From assembly GCA_014193115.1 (NCBI GenBank), contig BJHQ01000004.1, positions 290,332-354,331 on the forward strand: a DNA stretch of 64,000 nt. The letters are read 5' to 3'. A model generated the notes under the pieces. It saw nothing but the letters and a program-made list of their open reading frames with translations, was not told the DNA's origin and made no database searches. This stretch comes from Planctomycetota bacterium (lineage in GTDB: Bacteria > Planctomycetota > UBA11346). The translations under genes and the position numbers were made by a program. Shown here one piece after another: positions 1 to 9,678 of the stretch. The first letter of the stretch is position 1. The number at the start of each line of letters is the position of its first letter.

Positions 1-684
1 TATGAGCGTATCAACGCTATTGCCACCAAGCATGGCCTGCCGGTCATCGAGGACGGTGCGCAATCCTTCGGCGCCACGCAACGCGGACGTCGCAGTTGCA
101 GGGTGACCACCATCGGGTCGACCAGTTTCTTCCCCGCCAAGCCCCTCGGCTGCTATGGCGACGGCGGCGCCCTGTTCACCGACGACGACTCCCTGGCGAC
201 GCGGATGCGCGCCATCCGCACCCATGGCGGGGAAAAACGGCATCATCATCCCTATATCGGCATGAATGGCCGTCTGGACACCCTGCAAGCGGCAATCGTG
301 CTGGCCAAGCTGGAGAGTTGGGACGACGAGGTGAATCAACGTGGTCGGATTGGGGCGAACTACACGGACCAGCTGCGTGGTCATGGCAGTCTCATTCCGC
401 CCGGCGTGATGGCAGGCAATACCCATGTCTATGCCCAATACACCATCCGCAGTCCCCGACGCGATGCCGTGGCTGAGAAACTGAAGGCCGCCGGCATCCC
501 CACGGCCGTGTACTATCCCAAATGCTTGCACGAACAGCCGTGCTTCGCCTCGTGTGGATACCGGCTGGGTGATTTTCCGGAGGCGGAACGTGCGAGTCGT
601 GAAGTGCTCAGTCTGCCGATGCATCCGGATCTGGAAGAAACGACCCAGCAACGCATCCTGGCGGTCTTGGCGGAAAGCGCATAA
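1..684 (+). CDS. wbpE: DegT/DnrJ/EryC1 sugar aminotransferase, WbpE-like (5' truncated)
   Basis: PLP-dependent aminotransferase acting on a nucleotide-linked keto sugar. The reading frame is open from base 1, so the N-terminal part lies outside the window. The visible part reads VIEDGAQSFGAT and then SFFPAKPLGCYGDGG, the family signature whose Lys forms the Schiff base with PLP, followed by HGGEKRHHHPYIGMNGRLDTLQA-type sequence characteristic of this fold. The wording of these motifs is very close to WbpE, which aminates UDP-3-keto-GlcNAcA. The next gene is a WbpI-like 2-epimerase, supporting a role in a diacetamido-uronic acid pathway. The exact substrate is inferred from similarity and neighbourhood. 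Confidence 0.85.
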   Translation, partial: YERINAIATKHGLPVIEDGAQSFGATQRGRRSCRVTTIGSTSFFPAKPLGCYGDGGALFTDDDSLATRMRAIRTHGGEKRHHHPYIGMNGRLDTLQAAIVLAKLESWDDEVNQRGRIGANYTDQLRGHGSLIPPGVMAGNTHVYAQYTIRSPRRDAVAEKLKAAGIPTAVYYPKCLHEQPCFASCGYRLGDFPEAERASREVLSLPMHPDLEETTQQRILAVLAESA

Positions 685-696
685 AGGGTGCATGCG

Positions 697-1749
697 ATGA
701 AGATCGTCACCATTGTCGGCGCCCGCCCGCAATTCATCAAGGCCGCCCCCGTGAGCCGCGCCCTGCGGGAGCGCCATCAGGAGATCCTTGTTCACACCGG
801 CCAGCATTACGATGACAACATGTCCGGGGTGTTCTTCCGGGAACTGGGGATCCCCGAACCCGAGGTCCACCTGGGGGCCGGTGGCGGATCCCATGGCGCC
901 CAAACCGCCGCCATGTTGACCGGCATCGAAGGCGTGCTGCAGCGCGAACGCCCCGACCGGGTGCTGGTCTACGGCGATACCAATTCCACACTCGCCGGCG
1001 CCCTGGCTGCGGCCAAGCTCCATGTCCCGGTCGCCCATGTCGAAGCCGGCCTGCGCAGTTTCAATCGCCGCATGCCCGAAGAGATCAATCGGGTGGTCAC
1101 CGACCACCTCAGCGACCTGCTCTTCTGCCCCAGCGAGATCTCGCAACGTCATCTGGCGGCTGAGGGCATCGTCTCCGGCGTGCATGTGGTGGGCGATGTG
1201 ATGGCCGATGCTCTGTTGAACGCGGCGCGTCGAGCCGACGCCTCGCAGATCCTGATCCAGCACCAGCTCTCCCCCCGTTCCTACGTCCTGGCCACTGTCC
1301 ATCGGGCCGATAACACCGACGATGGCGTCCGGTTGGCTGCCATCCTCCAGGCGTTCGCCGACATTGGCCGTACCATCCTGTTCCCGGTCCACCCGCGCAC
1401 CCGCAAGGCGATCGCCGCCGCCGGACTGTCCGTGCCATCGAATGTCCGCCCCTGCGAGCCGCTCGGTTATCTGGATCTGGTCAGGGCCCTGCGCGATGCC
1501 GACTTGGTGTTGACCGATTCAGGCGGTCTGCAAAAGGAGGCCTATTGGCTGTCGGTCCCCTGCATCACCTTGCGCGATGAGACCGAGTGGGTCGAGACGG
1601 TCGAGACCGGTTGGAACCGCATCGTCGGTGCCGACCGGGCGGCCATCGTGGCGGCGGCGGCCGATGGCCGACGTCCCGGCGACCATCCAGCCTTGTATGG
1701 CGGCGATGGACAGGCAACGGGTAAGTTAGTGGGGCTGATCCAGGGATGA
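697..1749 (+). CDS. wbpI: UDP-GlcNAc 2-epimerase family protein (WecB/WbpI type)
   Basis: Non-hydrolysing UDP-sugar 2-epimerase of about 350 residues, the usual family length. Motifs include VGARPQFIKAAP at the N terminus, HTGQHYDDNMS, VYGDTNSTLAGALAAAK, HVEAGLRSFNRRMPEEINR and TDSGGLQKEA near the UDP-binding C-terminal domain. I chose ATG 697 because AAAGGG lies a proper distance upstream. A GTG at 688 would place that site inside the gene. Pairing with the WbpE-like aminotransferase favours the WbpI reaction (GlcNAc3NAcA to ManNAc3NAcA) over WecB proper, but the two cannot be separated from sequence by eye. Confidence 0.88.
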   Translation: MKIVTIVGARPQFIKAAPVSRALRERHQEILVHTGQHYDDNMSGVFFRELGIPEPEVHLGAGGGSHGAQTAAMLTGIEGVLQRERPDRVLVYGDTNSTLAGALAAAKLHVPVAHVEAGLRSFNRRMPEEINRVVTDHLSDLLFCPSEISQRHLAAEGIVSGVHVVGDVMADALLNAARRADASQILIQHQLSPRSYVLATVHRADNTDDGVRLAAILQAFADIGRTILFPVHPRTRKAIAAAGLSVPSNVRPCEPLGYLDLVRALRDADLVLTDSGGLQKEAYWLSVPCITLRDETEWVETVETGWNRIVGADRAAIVAAAADGRRPGDHPALYGGDGQATGKLVGLIQG

Positions 1750-1949
1750 CGGATTGTGATCTGCCTTGCCTGTACCAGGCCCCTCGTCAAACCGGACGTC
1801 CAGGCTTCCCGCGTCCGACTTTCGAATTCGCCCTGCTGTGCCACCCATCCGGGATCAATCTTGTCGCTGGAAAACCTCCCATGTCAGTTCACCAACCAGT
1901 TGCTGACCATCGCTTACGCCTCGCCAGGGTGGGCTCCGGTCCACTAACA

Positions 1950-3500
1950 ATGCCACCATCAATGCATTCCCGTGGATTGGGGTGTCTTCTCGTTATGGCC
2001 ATACTGGTCGGATGTCACGAAGACAGTAAGGTTCCAGAGAAACAGAGCATAGTTGTAGCTCCGGTTGAGATGTTGCGGGAAAATGGTAACGGTTGGTTTC
2101 AAGACCTGACGATCAACGCACATGCCACCTCCGGATTGGCAGTTTACCGCAGCGTATTGACGAACAACGCATTTTTCACGGGTGAATCTCTGGAAATCAC
2201 CGCCGAAGGCGACATTGTTATTTCTTTTAATCAACCGGGTGATCATCAGTATGCGCCCGCCGATCCGGTCACCATACAGATACATGCTGAAACTAACGTC
2301 TCACGCCTGTGGCGGACCGTGCTCCGGCCTTACTTGGCCGATCCGCTATGGTTACCGCGCGACGTGTATGATGCCGGACATGCGATGATGATGCCAGTGC
2401 TCGCAGCGCATGATCGCCAGCGTTCCGACTGGCAGCACGACCTGCGCGAACATTACAGGCGCTTCATGTCTGATCGGGCAGCGCTCGATTCGGGTCTACT
2501 CAATCGCCTGCAGTATCTGAATACCTTCGCCGTGTTTCTCTCCTTGTCGACTGGTACCAATAGCGATAACGAAATTCGTGACCAGGTCGAGTACCTGACC
2601 GCCGAATGGCACAGGGCCTGGTTTCTGCCTGCGTGGCAATGGGGGCGCACGCCTTTTCCTGGCGGTATGCCCGAGCGCATCGCTTGGAAACTTACCACTC
2701 CCAATCCTTCACTCACCTATTACCGAGCCATCATCGATGAGGAAGAGTTTGGTTTGGCGATCGCCTCTAGCCTCATTGTCGCCCGACGCAAACTGGGCAT
2801 GGCGGATGATCCTGACATGATCGCTGCCCTGGCTTGGGCTGGCACGATTTATCGTGATGAGATGGTGGCCCATCCTGATGGAGGCATCATCTTTCAACCA
2901 GGAGTATATCGCGATCATCGCGACTATCAATATGCTGGCCACCAGGTGCTGGCCCCATCGCTTCCACCAAGCCCGGTTGATGGAATCGGTCCGGACACCT
3001 CACATAGCCACCGCACACTAGTATTCCTCAGGCAACACACGATGGCGGCGCAGTTGCTGGGCCAAGATGCAACGGTATTCATCCGGACAGCGCGTGGCTT
3101 TGCACAGCGCTTTCGTTGCCTGCTGAACGAACGGACCTTGAATGGGCGTCGTTTCTGGTCGACGGTCAACTATACCAGCGGTCATGATGGCTTGTACCGC
3201 TATCGCTATGTGACCACGTCGGAATCCGGTTATGGCCCTGGTGAACTGAGTGGAACCATGACATTAGGCTGGTGGGGAGGTAACGCAGATGGTGGACTTG
3301 CTGACTTCTACGGAGATATGCTGACAACCTTTCCGCTGTCAGAGGCTGCAATACGCCTCTATGTGGGTCCAAATACGACCCGAGTCAGGCATCCCATGAT
3401 GACCTGGCCAACGTTCTTCAACAACGGCTTTGCTGAACTCCTGGTGCGTTTGGCGTCTGGGCAGAGGGCTGGACGCAGGCTTGTGTCGACAAATGGCTGA
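1950..3500 (+). CDS. Predicted lipoprotein of the polysaccharide locus, function unknown
   Basis: The frame is open from an ATG at 1746 that overlaps the preceding stop, but the first about 68 codons do not look like protein. From ATG 1950 (or 1962) the sequence begins with a short basic stretch, a hydrophobic core and the lipobox LVGC, so a lipid-anchored mature protein is predicted. The mature part is about 495 residues, rich in Trp, His and Tyr, with helical segments such as LNTFAVFLSLSTG and GLAIASSLIVARRKLG. This could fit an alpha/alpha-toroid polysaccharide lyase or glycan-binding protein, but I see no catalytic signature. Position between the epimerase and the flippase suggests a role in polymer processing or export. 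Confidence 0.7.
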   Translation: MPPSMHSRGLGCLLVMAILVGCHEDSKVPEKQSIVVAPVEMLRENGNGWFQDLTINAHATSGLAVYRSVLTNNAFFTGESLEITAEGDIVISFNQPGDHQYAPADPVTIQIHAETNVSRLWRTVLRPYLADPLWLPRDVYDAGHAMMMPVLAAHDRQRSDWQHDLREHYRRFMSDRAALDSGLLNRLQYLNTFAVFLSLSTGTNSDNEIRDQVEYLTAEWHRAWFLPAWQWGRTPFPGGMPERIAWKLTTPNPSLTYYRAIIDEEEFGLAIASSLIVARRKLGMADDPDMIAALAWAGTIYRDEMVAHPDGGIIFQPGVYRDHRDYQYAGHQVLAPSLPPSPVDGIGPDTSHSHRTLVFLRQHTMAAQLLGQDATVFIRTARGFAQRFRCLLNERTLNGRRFWSTVNYTSGHDGLYRYRYVTTSESGYGPGELSGTMTLGWWGGNADGGLADFYGDMLTTFPLSEAAIRLYVGPNTTRVRHPMMTWPTFFNNGFAELLVRLASGQRAGRRLVSTNG

Positions 3501-3674
3501 CTTTGATTTTTGAATTACAAAATAGTGATCGCAATTAAATAGGACTTTTAATGCGATACAAATCCATGTTGCGCATTGATTTTGTCCACTGGAACAGAGA
3601 CGCAAAAGAAAATGCAAAATTATCCATTGGTACAGTGCGGAACCAAATGAATATGCCTGATGAGATCGTGCTAG

Positions 3675-5036
3675 TTGCGCTGCATGTCTGGTCCTGATTT
3701 GTCTACTGGATTCGGCGAAAATCATCCACACGGCAGTGCTGACTCACCTCAAGCACCTCCGCCTTCTCTTCGGCGCTTGATGCGGGCCGCGATCGGCCTC
3801 GGTGGAGGCGCTGCCATTGGGCATGCCGTCACCATAGCCGCAATGCCCCTGGTCGCGGTTCTCTACGGGCCAGAAGCTGTCGGAGCGTGGGGCGCATGGC
3901 TGGCCTTGGCGGGGATCATCGGCGTCGTCGCCTGCTGTCGCTATGATACGGCCATCGCCCTTCCTGCATCTGATCGCGAGGCCATCCATGTCGCGCTGCT
4001 GGCGGTGTTGCTTGCCGTCCTCGTCTGTGGCCTGACTGCGATTCTGGTTCCGATCATCCTGCTGGCCGGAATCCCCGGACCCTGGCATACTCAAGGGGTG
4101 GCTTTGGGCTGGGTGCCCCTCGGCGCCTTGGTGCTGGCTTGGGTCATGGTGGCAACTCAGTGGCTCGCCCGTGTGCATGCGGTAAGTAGCCTGGCCGCTG
4201 CCAAGATCTGGTGCGGGGCGGTCACCGCAGGTCTGCATTTAGTGCTTGGCCTGCTCGGGGCCGGTGCACTCGGGTTGATAGCGGGTGATGTCGGCGGGCG
4301 TTGTGCCGGATTATGGGGGAGAACCCGTCAGGCATGGCGCGACCACGCCGCCGAAATAGCGCATACCCAACCTTCAGATCTATGGAATGCCGCCCGTCGC
4401 CATCGCGTTCACGCCCTCTGGATGACCCCGACGACGCTCATCGACGGCATCGGTCAGCAGGTTCCGCTGCTGTGCATCCTGTCATTCTATGGTGACGCCG
4501 TCGGTGGCCAGTTCGCCCTTGCCCAGCGCATGATGGCCCTGCCGGCGGCATTGCTGGGGCAGAGCATTGCCCAGTTTTTCCTGCCCATGATGGCGCGGGC
4601 GCACCGTCACGCCGATGGCAGTGCGATCCGCCTCTTCCTTGGCCTGAGCGGTGTCCTCGCCGGGTGTGGCGTGGCGGTGCTGACGGCGATGTCACTGGTC
4701 ACAGCAGACAGGATCAGCTTCGTGCTCGGATGGGAGTGGCGCGACATGATGGTATTCGTCACGCCGTTGGCTGTGCTGACCGCAGCCGCCCTGGTCGCGA
4801 GCACCGTCAGCCAGACGGCTATCGTCTTGGGCGGGCAGCGGTGGTACGCTATGTGGGTGACCCTGCGTCTACTTGCTGTCGCCACGGGGATGTGGCTGGG
4901 TGATCAGTGGGATGGCGTGCATGGCGCCGTTTGGGGGATGTGCGTGGCGGGATGTGTGAGTTATGGGGTATTGTGGGGGGTGATGGTGTGGGGGTTGGCG
5001 AATTCAAGCGCAGGTCAAGCCAAGCCATGCACCTGA
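3675..5036 (+). CDS. wzx: Wzx-type lipid-linked oligosaccharide flippase
   Basis: Integral membrane protein of about 450 residues with roughly 12 hydrophobic segments, beginning with a Pro/Ser-rich tail and then LRRLMRAAIGLGGGAAIGHAVTIAA-type sequence typical of polysaccharide transporters of the MATE/MOP superfamily. It would flip the undecaprenyl-linked repeat unit to the periplasmic face for the Wzy polymerase encoded next. The listed start is TTG 3675. ATG 3684 three codons later is equally possible, and no strong ribosome site decides. The preceding 174 bases (3501-3674) are AT-rich and show no gene. Confidence 0.82.
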   Translation: MRCMSGPDLSTGFGENHPHGSADSPQAPPPSLRRLMRAAIGLGGGAAIGHAVTIAAMPLVAVLYGPEAVGAWGAWLALAGIIGVVACCRYDTAIALPASDREAIHVALLAVLLAVLVCGLTAILVPIILLAGIPGPWHTQGVALGWVPLGALVLAWVMVATQWLARVHAVSSLAAAKIWCGAVTAGLHLVLGLLGAGALGLIAGDVGGRCAGLWGRTRQAWRDHAAEIAHTQPSDLWNAARRHRVHALWMTPTTLIDGIGQQVPLLCILSFYGDAVGGQFALAQRMMALPAALLGQSIAQFFLPMMARAHRHADGSAIRLFLGLSGVLAGCGVAVLTAMSLVTADRISFVLGWEWRDMMVFVTPLAVLTAAALVASTVSQTAIVLGGQRWYAMWVTLRLLAVATGMWLGDQWDGVHGAVWGMCVAGCVSYGVLWGVMVWGLANSSAGQAKPCT

Positions 5037-6376
5037 GGACGATGCGCAGTCCAATCGGCGGAAGCGATCCGTGGCCACTGCCGCGGATCGCCGTGGCCAC
5101 TGCCTATGTTGCCTATGCGGTATTGGTGGCCTGGGTCTATATGACTTCAGGATTTACGGATCTCTGGGGTTATTATTACTTTTCTCTTGAAGCCACGCCG
5201 ATGCTCATGGTTTTCGACGCGGTTGCGGTGGCGATTCTAGCATTTTTCTCGCCCTCATGGGCCAGGCCGTCCGCTGCCATGCTGCACATGACCCTTGCAC
5301 TTATTGTTGTCCCGTCCTGCGTTTTGCATGCTTGCGGTGGGTATTCTACCTGGTTCATCACGGTTACATTTCTAGGATATGCGTCAATTCTTCCCTTTCA
5401 ATTCATTGCGTCACCGCGGGCAAGTGGCTCTGGTGGTTTGCACATGGGTACCGTAATCCTTTACTTATTGGTGTTTTGTCTATTAGTTTTCGGATACATT
5501 TTTTTCACATCGGGGACCAAGCACTTCAACATGAGCATAGCGGATGTGTACGATCATCGCCGTGAAGCCGCGGAGGATCTGCCGGGCATATTCGGGTACC
5601 TTACCGCGATGACGGGCAAGTCGGTAATTCCGATTCTGCTTGTTTTTGGGCTCGTACAGAAACGCGTCGTCATAGTTGCTGTGGCCATCTTTTGTGGCGC
5701 CATGCTTTTTGCCTTGACATCCCATAAAGGCCCATTGTTCATGCCGATTTTTGTGATATCCATGTATTACATGGCTGACATGTATCGCCACAATTCAAAT
5801 CAATTTATCTTGTTGCTCGCCTTTGCCGTTTGCGTCTTTCTTGGAATGTCTTGGTGGGACTTCCATCAGGCCTCCACTGAACAAGGGTTGCCGTTGTTTG
5901 GAAATCTGACCTATAGGCGGATACTTTTAGCTCCGTCGATGCTCAATGGATTATATATTGAAGCATACAGCCAGAATTATTTCTATCAGTTATTTTCACA
6001 CAACTCGTTTACATTTGGCCTGATCGACAATTTGAACAACGGACAACCACCGACGCTTATAGGCGCTCTTTATTTCCATGATGACACGAACGCCAATACA
6101 GGTTTTATAGGATCAGGATATTCACAGGCGGGTGTGGCAGGCATCGTCATTTATGGGCTGGCTATAGGAGGCTACGGATATATTGCTGATGGCTTGGCAG
6201 CAAAGCATGGCCTCCCAGTTGTCATGGCATGTTTGCTCATGCCCATGAACACCATGACGACAACGTCCGATTTTCCCGGGACATTGCTTACACACGGCGC
6301 ATTACTATCTATGATTATTATTTTCATAAGCCGGGCAGATAGAAAAACACCATTCTGGATTTCCGTTAAGAAATAA
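5027..6376 (+). CDS. wzy: Wzy-like O-antigen/capsule repeat polymerase
   Basis: Polytopic membrane protein of about 449 residues with around 11 hydrophobic segments and a long periplasmic-type loop near residues 300-360. This architecture is typical of Wzy polymerases, which are poorly conserved in sequence. The frame opens at 4907, but the first 40 codons overlap the flippase and look non-coding, so ATG 5027, overlapping the wzx stop by 10 nt, is chosen. The gene is visibly richer in A+T than its surroundings, as is common for polymerase genes exchanged between strains. The call rests on topology and context rather than a signature motif. Confidence 0.7.
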   Translation: MHLRTMRSPIGGSDPWPLPRIAVATAYVAYAVLVAWVYMTSGFTDLWGYYYFSLEATPMLMVFDAVAVAILAFFSPSWARPSAAMLHMTLALIVVPSCVLHACGGYSTWFITVTFLGYASILPFQFIASPRASGSGGLHMGTVILYLLVFCLLVFGYIFFTSGTKHFNMSIADVYDHRREAAEDLPGIFGYLTAMTGKSVIPILLVFGLVQKRVVIVAVAIFCGAMLFALTSHKGPLFMPIFVISMYYMADMYRHNSNQFILLLAFAVCVFLGMSWWDFHQASTEQGLPLFGNLTYRRILLAPSMLNGLYIEAYSQNYFYQLFSHNSFTFGLIDNLNNGQPPTLIGALYFHDDTNANTGFIGSGYSQAGVAGIVIYGLAIGGYGYIADGLAAKHGLPVVMACLLMPMNTMTTTSDFPGTLLTHGALLSMIIIFISRADRKTPFWISVKK

Positions 6377-6383
6377 TACCAAC

Positions 6384-7484
6384 ATGCACTGTGTCCACCT
6401 CACCTCCGTCCACCCCCGCTACGACACCCGCATCTTTCTCAAGGAGTGTCGCAGCCTTGCCCGTGCTGGGCATCACGTGACGCTGGTCGTCGCGGACGGT
6501 AAGGGGGATGAACGGAAGGAAGGGGTGCGCATCATCGATGTCGGCGTGTCATGCGGACGCCTGCGGCGGATGCTTGGGGCGACCCGCCGGGTGCTGGCGG
6601 CGGCCCGCAAGTTGGATGCCGATGTCTACCATCTTCATGATCCTGAACTGCTGCCTGCCGGCGTCGCGCTGAGCCGCATGGGGAAGGACGTCATCTTTGA
6701 TGCCCATGAGGATGTGGGCAAGCAGATGCTCTCGAAGCCGTATCTGAACGCGCCTTTACGCCAATGTTTGGCCTTGGGTTATAACGCATACGAACGAAGC
6801 CGGATTCGACGCTTTGCGGCAGTTGTCACTGCGACACCGGCCATCGCGGCGAAATATGCACAGATGCATCCGCGTGTACTGGCCATCAACAACTACCCCA
6901 TGGTGGATGAATTGCATGCAGGAGTAAATGCCGGGGTGAAACGCGCTGCGCTATGCTATATAGGTGGAATATGCCGAATCAGGGGCATTGTGGAGGTCAT
7001 CAGGGCGCTCAATTTGACCAAACACTCCGTCCGCCTGCTTCTTGGTGGGTCCTTTTCCGATTCCGAAGACGAGGTTCGACGGATGGCTGGATGGACCATG
7101 GTTGATCAATTGGGTCACATCGACCGCAGGCGTGTGCAGCAGGTCATGTCACAGGCCGTGGCTGGGCTGGTGACATTCCATCCGGAGCCGAATCACTTGG
7201 ATGCCCAGCCGAACAAAATGTTCGAATACATGTCTGCCGGTCTACCCATCATCGCCTCCAACTTCTCACTCTGGCGTGAGATAATCGAAGGCAACCGCTG
7301 TGGCATTTGTGTCGACCCCTTGGACCCGTCGGCCATTGCCACAGCCATTGATACCCTGGTGTCAAACCCGGCTTTGGCACAAAAATACGGCGAAAATGGC
7401 CGAAAGGCAGTGGTCGAGCAGTACAATTGGGCAAACGAGGAAAGCAAACTGGTCAACTTGTATAGGGGACTCACCCGATCATGA
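6384..7484 (+). CDS. Glycosyltransferase, GT4 family
   Basis: GT-B fold glycosyltransferase of 366 residues. The N-terminal domain starts HLTSVHPRYDTRIFLKECRSL and contains HLHDPELLPAG. The C-terminal donor-binding domain contains PNKMFEYMSAGLPIIASNF followed by an acidic/Gly-rich NDP-sugar binding stretch and a C-terminal VEQYNW segment, typical of GT4. It should add one sugar to the lipid-linked repeat unit on the cytoplasmic side. It starts 7 nt after the polymerase gene. Sugar specificity cannot be read from the sequence. Confidence 0.85.
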   Translation: MHCVHLTSVHPRYDTRIFLKECRSLARAGHHVTLVVADGKGDERKEGVRIIDVGVSCGRLRRMLGATRRVLAAARKLDADVYHLHDPELLPAGVALSRMGKDVIFDAHEDVGKQMLSKPYLNAPLRQCLALGYNAYERSRIRRFAAVVTATPAIAAKYAQMHPRVLAINNYPMVDELHAGVNAGVKRAALCYIGGICRIRGIVEVIRALNLTKHSVRLLLGGSFSDSEDEVRRMAGWTMVDQLGHIDRRRVQQVMSQAVAGLVTFHPEPNHLDAQPNKMFEYMSAGLPIIASNFSLWREIIEGNRCGICVDPLDPSAIATAIDTLVSNPALAQKYGENGRKAVVEQYNWANEESKLVNLYRGLTRS

Positions 7485-7645
7485 TTTCTTCAGTGATTTT
7501 CATTCGTTCGCACCATATCACAGACTTGTTTCGGTTCGCCATGGGCGCGGTTGTAGCCTTTGCTTAGTGGTGGCCAGAAAAAATATGGTAATTGAAATAA
7601 TTGTTATGCGCATTCTGTCAATCATCATGGAAAGGGGTTGAGTTA

Positions 7646-8926
7646 ATGCGTATTTGGCTTGCCACGGTTGGAGAACCGATACATGCTGACGGGGAATCAG
7701 TAAGATTGCTCCGTACCGGCATGCTCGCACAATACTTGACAGATGTCGGGCACACGGTTGTTTGGTGGAATTCTGATTTCAATCATCATACCAAAAAACA
7801 TCGCTTCGGAAAGGATTCGCAAATGGATTTTGCTCCGAAGGGGAGGCTGTGGCTTCTGCATGGCAGGGGATATAAGTCACATGTTTCTCTGGCACGTATT
7901 CAAGACCACTTGGAGGTGGCGTGTGCATTCCGCAAGCATGCGGAAATTTCTCAGCCACCCGAAGTCATAGTGGCGGGATATCCAACTATAGAGCTTAGTG
8001 CTGAGTGTGTTTCATATGCCCGCAAACGCAACGTTCCTGTGGCGCTTGACATCCGCGATGCTTGGCCGGACATTTTCCTGGAAGCAGTGCCAAACGTCAT
8101 CCGACCAATCGCTAAAATGGCATTGCGTCCGTATGATAGATACGCAGGTCGAGTGCTTTCGGGTGCCTCTGCATTAGTAAGTCTAACGGAACCATTTTTG
8201 AACTGGTCGCTAAACAAGGCCCAACGGAGGAGGCATTCCTTTGATGCAGTTATCCCAATGACGTATCAAATAGAATACAATCACCTCGGCGCTACGACAA
8301 CCAACACAACCTTGATTGAAGGGGATGTTGACCCATGCCAGCACTTCATCGTGTGTCTATTTTGTACTTTTGGTAGGCAGTACGACATCGGCACTATAAT
8401 TTCGGCCGCTAGGTTGCTAGAGGATCGAGGAGTTTTAGATGTACGTTTCGTCCTCTGCGGCCTTGGGGAAGGTCTTGGCCAATGGAGGAAGTTGGCCCAA
8501 GGTGTTCGTTCGGTGATATTCCCTGGATGGCTAAACAAAACAAAAATAAACGAGGTGATGTTGGCATCGTCAGTTGGATTGGCCCCTTATTTCCCAGAGC
8601 GTAACTTTATTGGGAATATACCGAATAAACCCATAGAGTACATGTCCGCAGGTCTGCCAATCGTTTCGTGTTTAGATGGTTTGCTTGCAGATATCATACG
8701 GCGTGAGGAAATTGGATTCAATTATAAGGCCGGTGATCCCGGCTCATTGGTAAATGCAATAAGTGATGCGCGGGCAGACCGAGGGCGCCTGGCGCATATG
8801 GGTGCACGAGCGAAGGGTCTGTTTGCCCAACAATTCCGCCCTGAAATCGTCATGGAGCAGTACCACCAATTCATCCTCCGCCTTGCCGCCACGCGGTCAA
8901 GGACAACCCGCAAGAGTCAATCATGA
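7646..8926 (+). CDS. Glycosyltransferase, GT4 family (WbuB-like)
   Basis: A 426-residue GT-B glycosyltransferase. The N-terminal half has ALDIRDAWPDIFLE, a motif common in WbuB/capM-type enzymes. The C-terminal half has IPNKPIEYMSAGLPIVS for donor binding. The frame opens at 7601, but ATG 7646 is preceded by AAAGGGG about 9 nt upstream and gives the expected N terminus MRIWLATVGEPIHADGESVR. The preceding 161 bases (7485-7645) hold no gene. The stop overlaps the next start as ATGA. The central part (about 7700-8700) is AT-rich compared with its neighbours, suggesting a separate origin for this gene. Confidence 0.83.
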   Translation: MRIWLATVGEPIHADGESVRLLRTGMLAQYLTDVGHTVVWWNSDFNHHTKKHRFGKDSQMDFAPKGRLWLLHGRGYKSHVSLARIQDHLEVACAFRKHAEISQPPEVIVAGYPTIELSAECVSYARKRNVPVALDIRDAWPDIFLEAVPNVIRPIAKMALRPYDRYAGRVLSGASALVSLTEPFLNWSLNKAQRRRHSFDAVIPMTYQIEYNHLGATTTNTTLIEGDVDPCQHFIVCLFCTFGRQYDIGTIISAARLLEDRGVLDVRFVLCGLGEGLGQWRKLAQGVRSVIFPGWLNKTKINEVMLASSVGLAPYFPERNFIGNIPNKPIEYMSAGLPIVSCLDGLLADIIRREEIGFNYKAGDPGSLVNAISDARADRGRLAHMGARAKGLFAQQFRPEIVMEQYHQFILRLAATRSRTTRKSQS

Positions 8927-9678
8927 ACACCACGGAACATGTATTCCGGACCCCGAGTGAAGTCAGCGCAGCTGAACGCACAGCGAACACCTTCTCCCGT
9001 AATCCGGACAGTACGACGATCAAGCTTGATAATTTTCCGAAGTATGCTCGGCGTGTTCCGCTCAAACGGTTTCTGGCGATGTACGAGATTTTTAAACGGA
9101 TCCTGCCGGTGAAAGGGTCTATTGTCGAATGCGGTGTCTTCCGTGGCTTTGGCACCATGTCGTGGGCCAAACTGAGTGCGATCCTTGAACCGGAGAACCT
9201 CACCCGTCGTATCTACGGATTCGACACCTTTGCAGGCTTTCCGTCCCTGGCACCGCAGGATGTCAGCGCCAATCCCAATAGCCCAAATCAGATCGGTGAC
9301 CTGCACGCAAATAGTCATGATGAACTGCTGGAACTGATCGCGGCCTACGATCAGGATCGCTATCTGGGCCACATCCCCAAGGTCGAACTGATCAAGGGCG
9401 ACATCTGCCAAACCATCCCTTCCTTTTTGCAGAGCCATCAGCACCTGCTGGTCAGCATGCTGTTCCTCGACATGGACCTCTACGAGCCGACGCTGGCCGC
9501 GCTCAAGGCCTTCGTGCCACGCATGCCGGCTGGCGCCCTTATCGTGTTTGACGAGTTAGACAACCCGAAGTGGCCGGGTGAAACCCTGGCGATGCTGGAG
9601 CATGCTGCCGGTCGTCCGTTGCGCCTGCAACGCCTGGAGTGGGATCCCTACATCGCCTTTGCTGAGGCTGGTGCATGA
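8923..9678 (+). CDS. TylF/MycF-family sugar O-methyltransferase
   Basis: S-adenosylmethionine-dependent O-methyltransferase of 251 residues. The SAM-binding motif is IVECGVFRGFG at about residues 66-76, followed by YGFDTFAGFPSL and the metal-binding region LFLDMDLYEPT. These are hallmarks of the macrocin O-methyltransferase (TylF) family, which uses a divalent metal to methylate sugar hydroxyls. It overlaps the upstream glycosyltransferase and the downstream methyltransferase by 4 nt each (ATGA), so the three are likely co-translated. A role in methylating a sugar of the surface polymer is inferred. Confidence 0.85.
   Translation: MNTTEHVFRTPSEVSAAERTANTFSRNPDSTTIKLDNFPKYARRVPLKRFLAMYEIFKRILPVKGSIVECGVFRGFGTMSWAKLSAILEPENLTRRIYGFDTFAGFPSLAPQDVSANPNSPNQIGDLHANSHDELLELIAAYDQDRYLGHIPKVELIKGDICQTIPSFLQSHQHLLVSMLFLDMDLYEPTLAALKAFVPRMPAGALIVFDELDNPKWPGETLAMLEHAAGRPLRLQRLEWDPYIAFAEAGA

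Noticed and set aside
4907..5026. Longer N terminus for the Wzy-like protein
   Set aside because: The extra 40 codons overlap the flippase gene and read as Gly/Val/Arg-rich non-membrane sequence.
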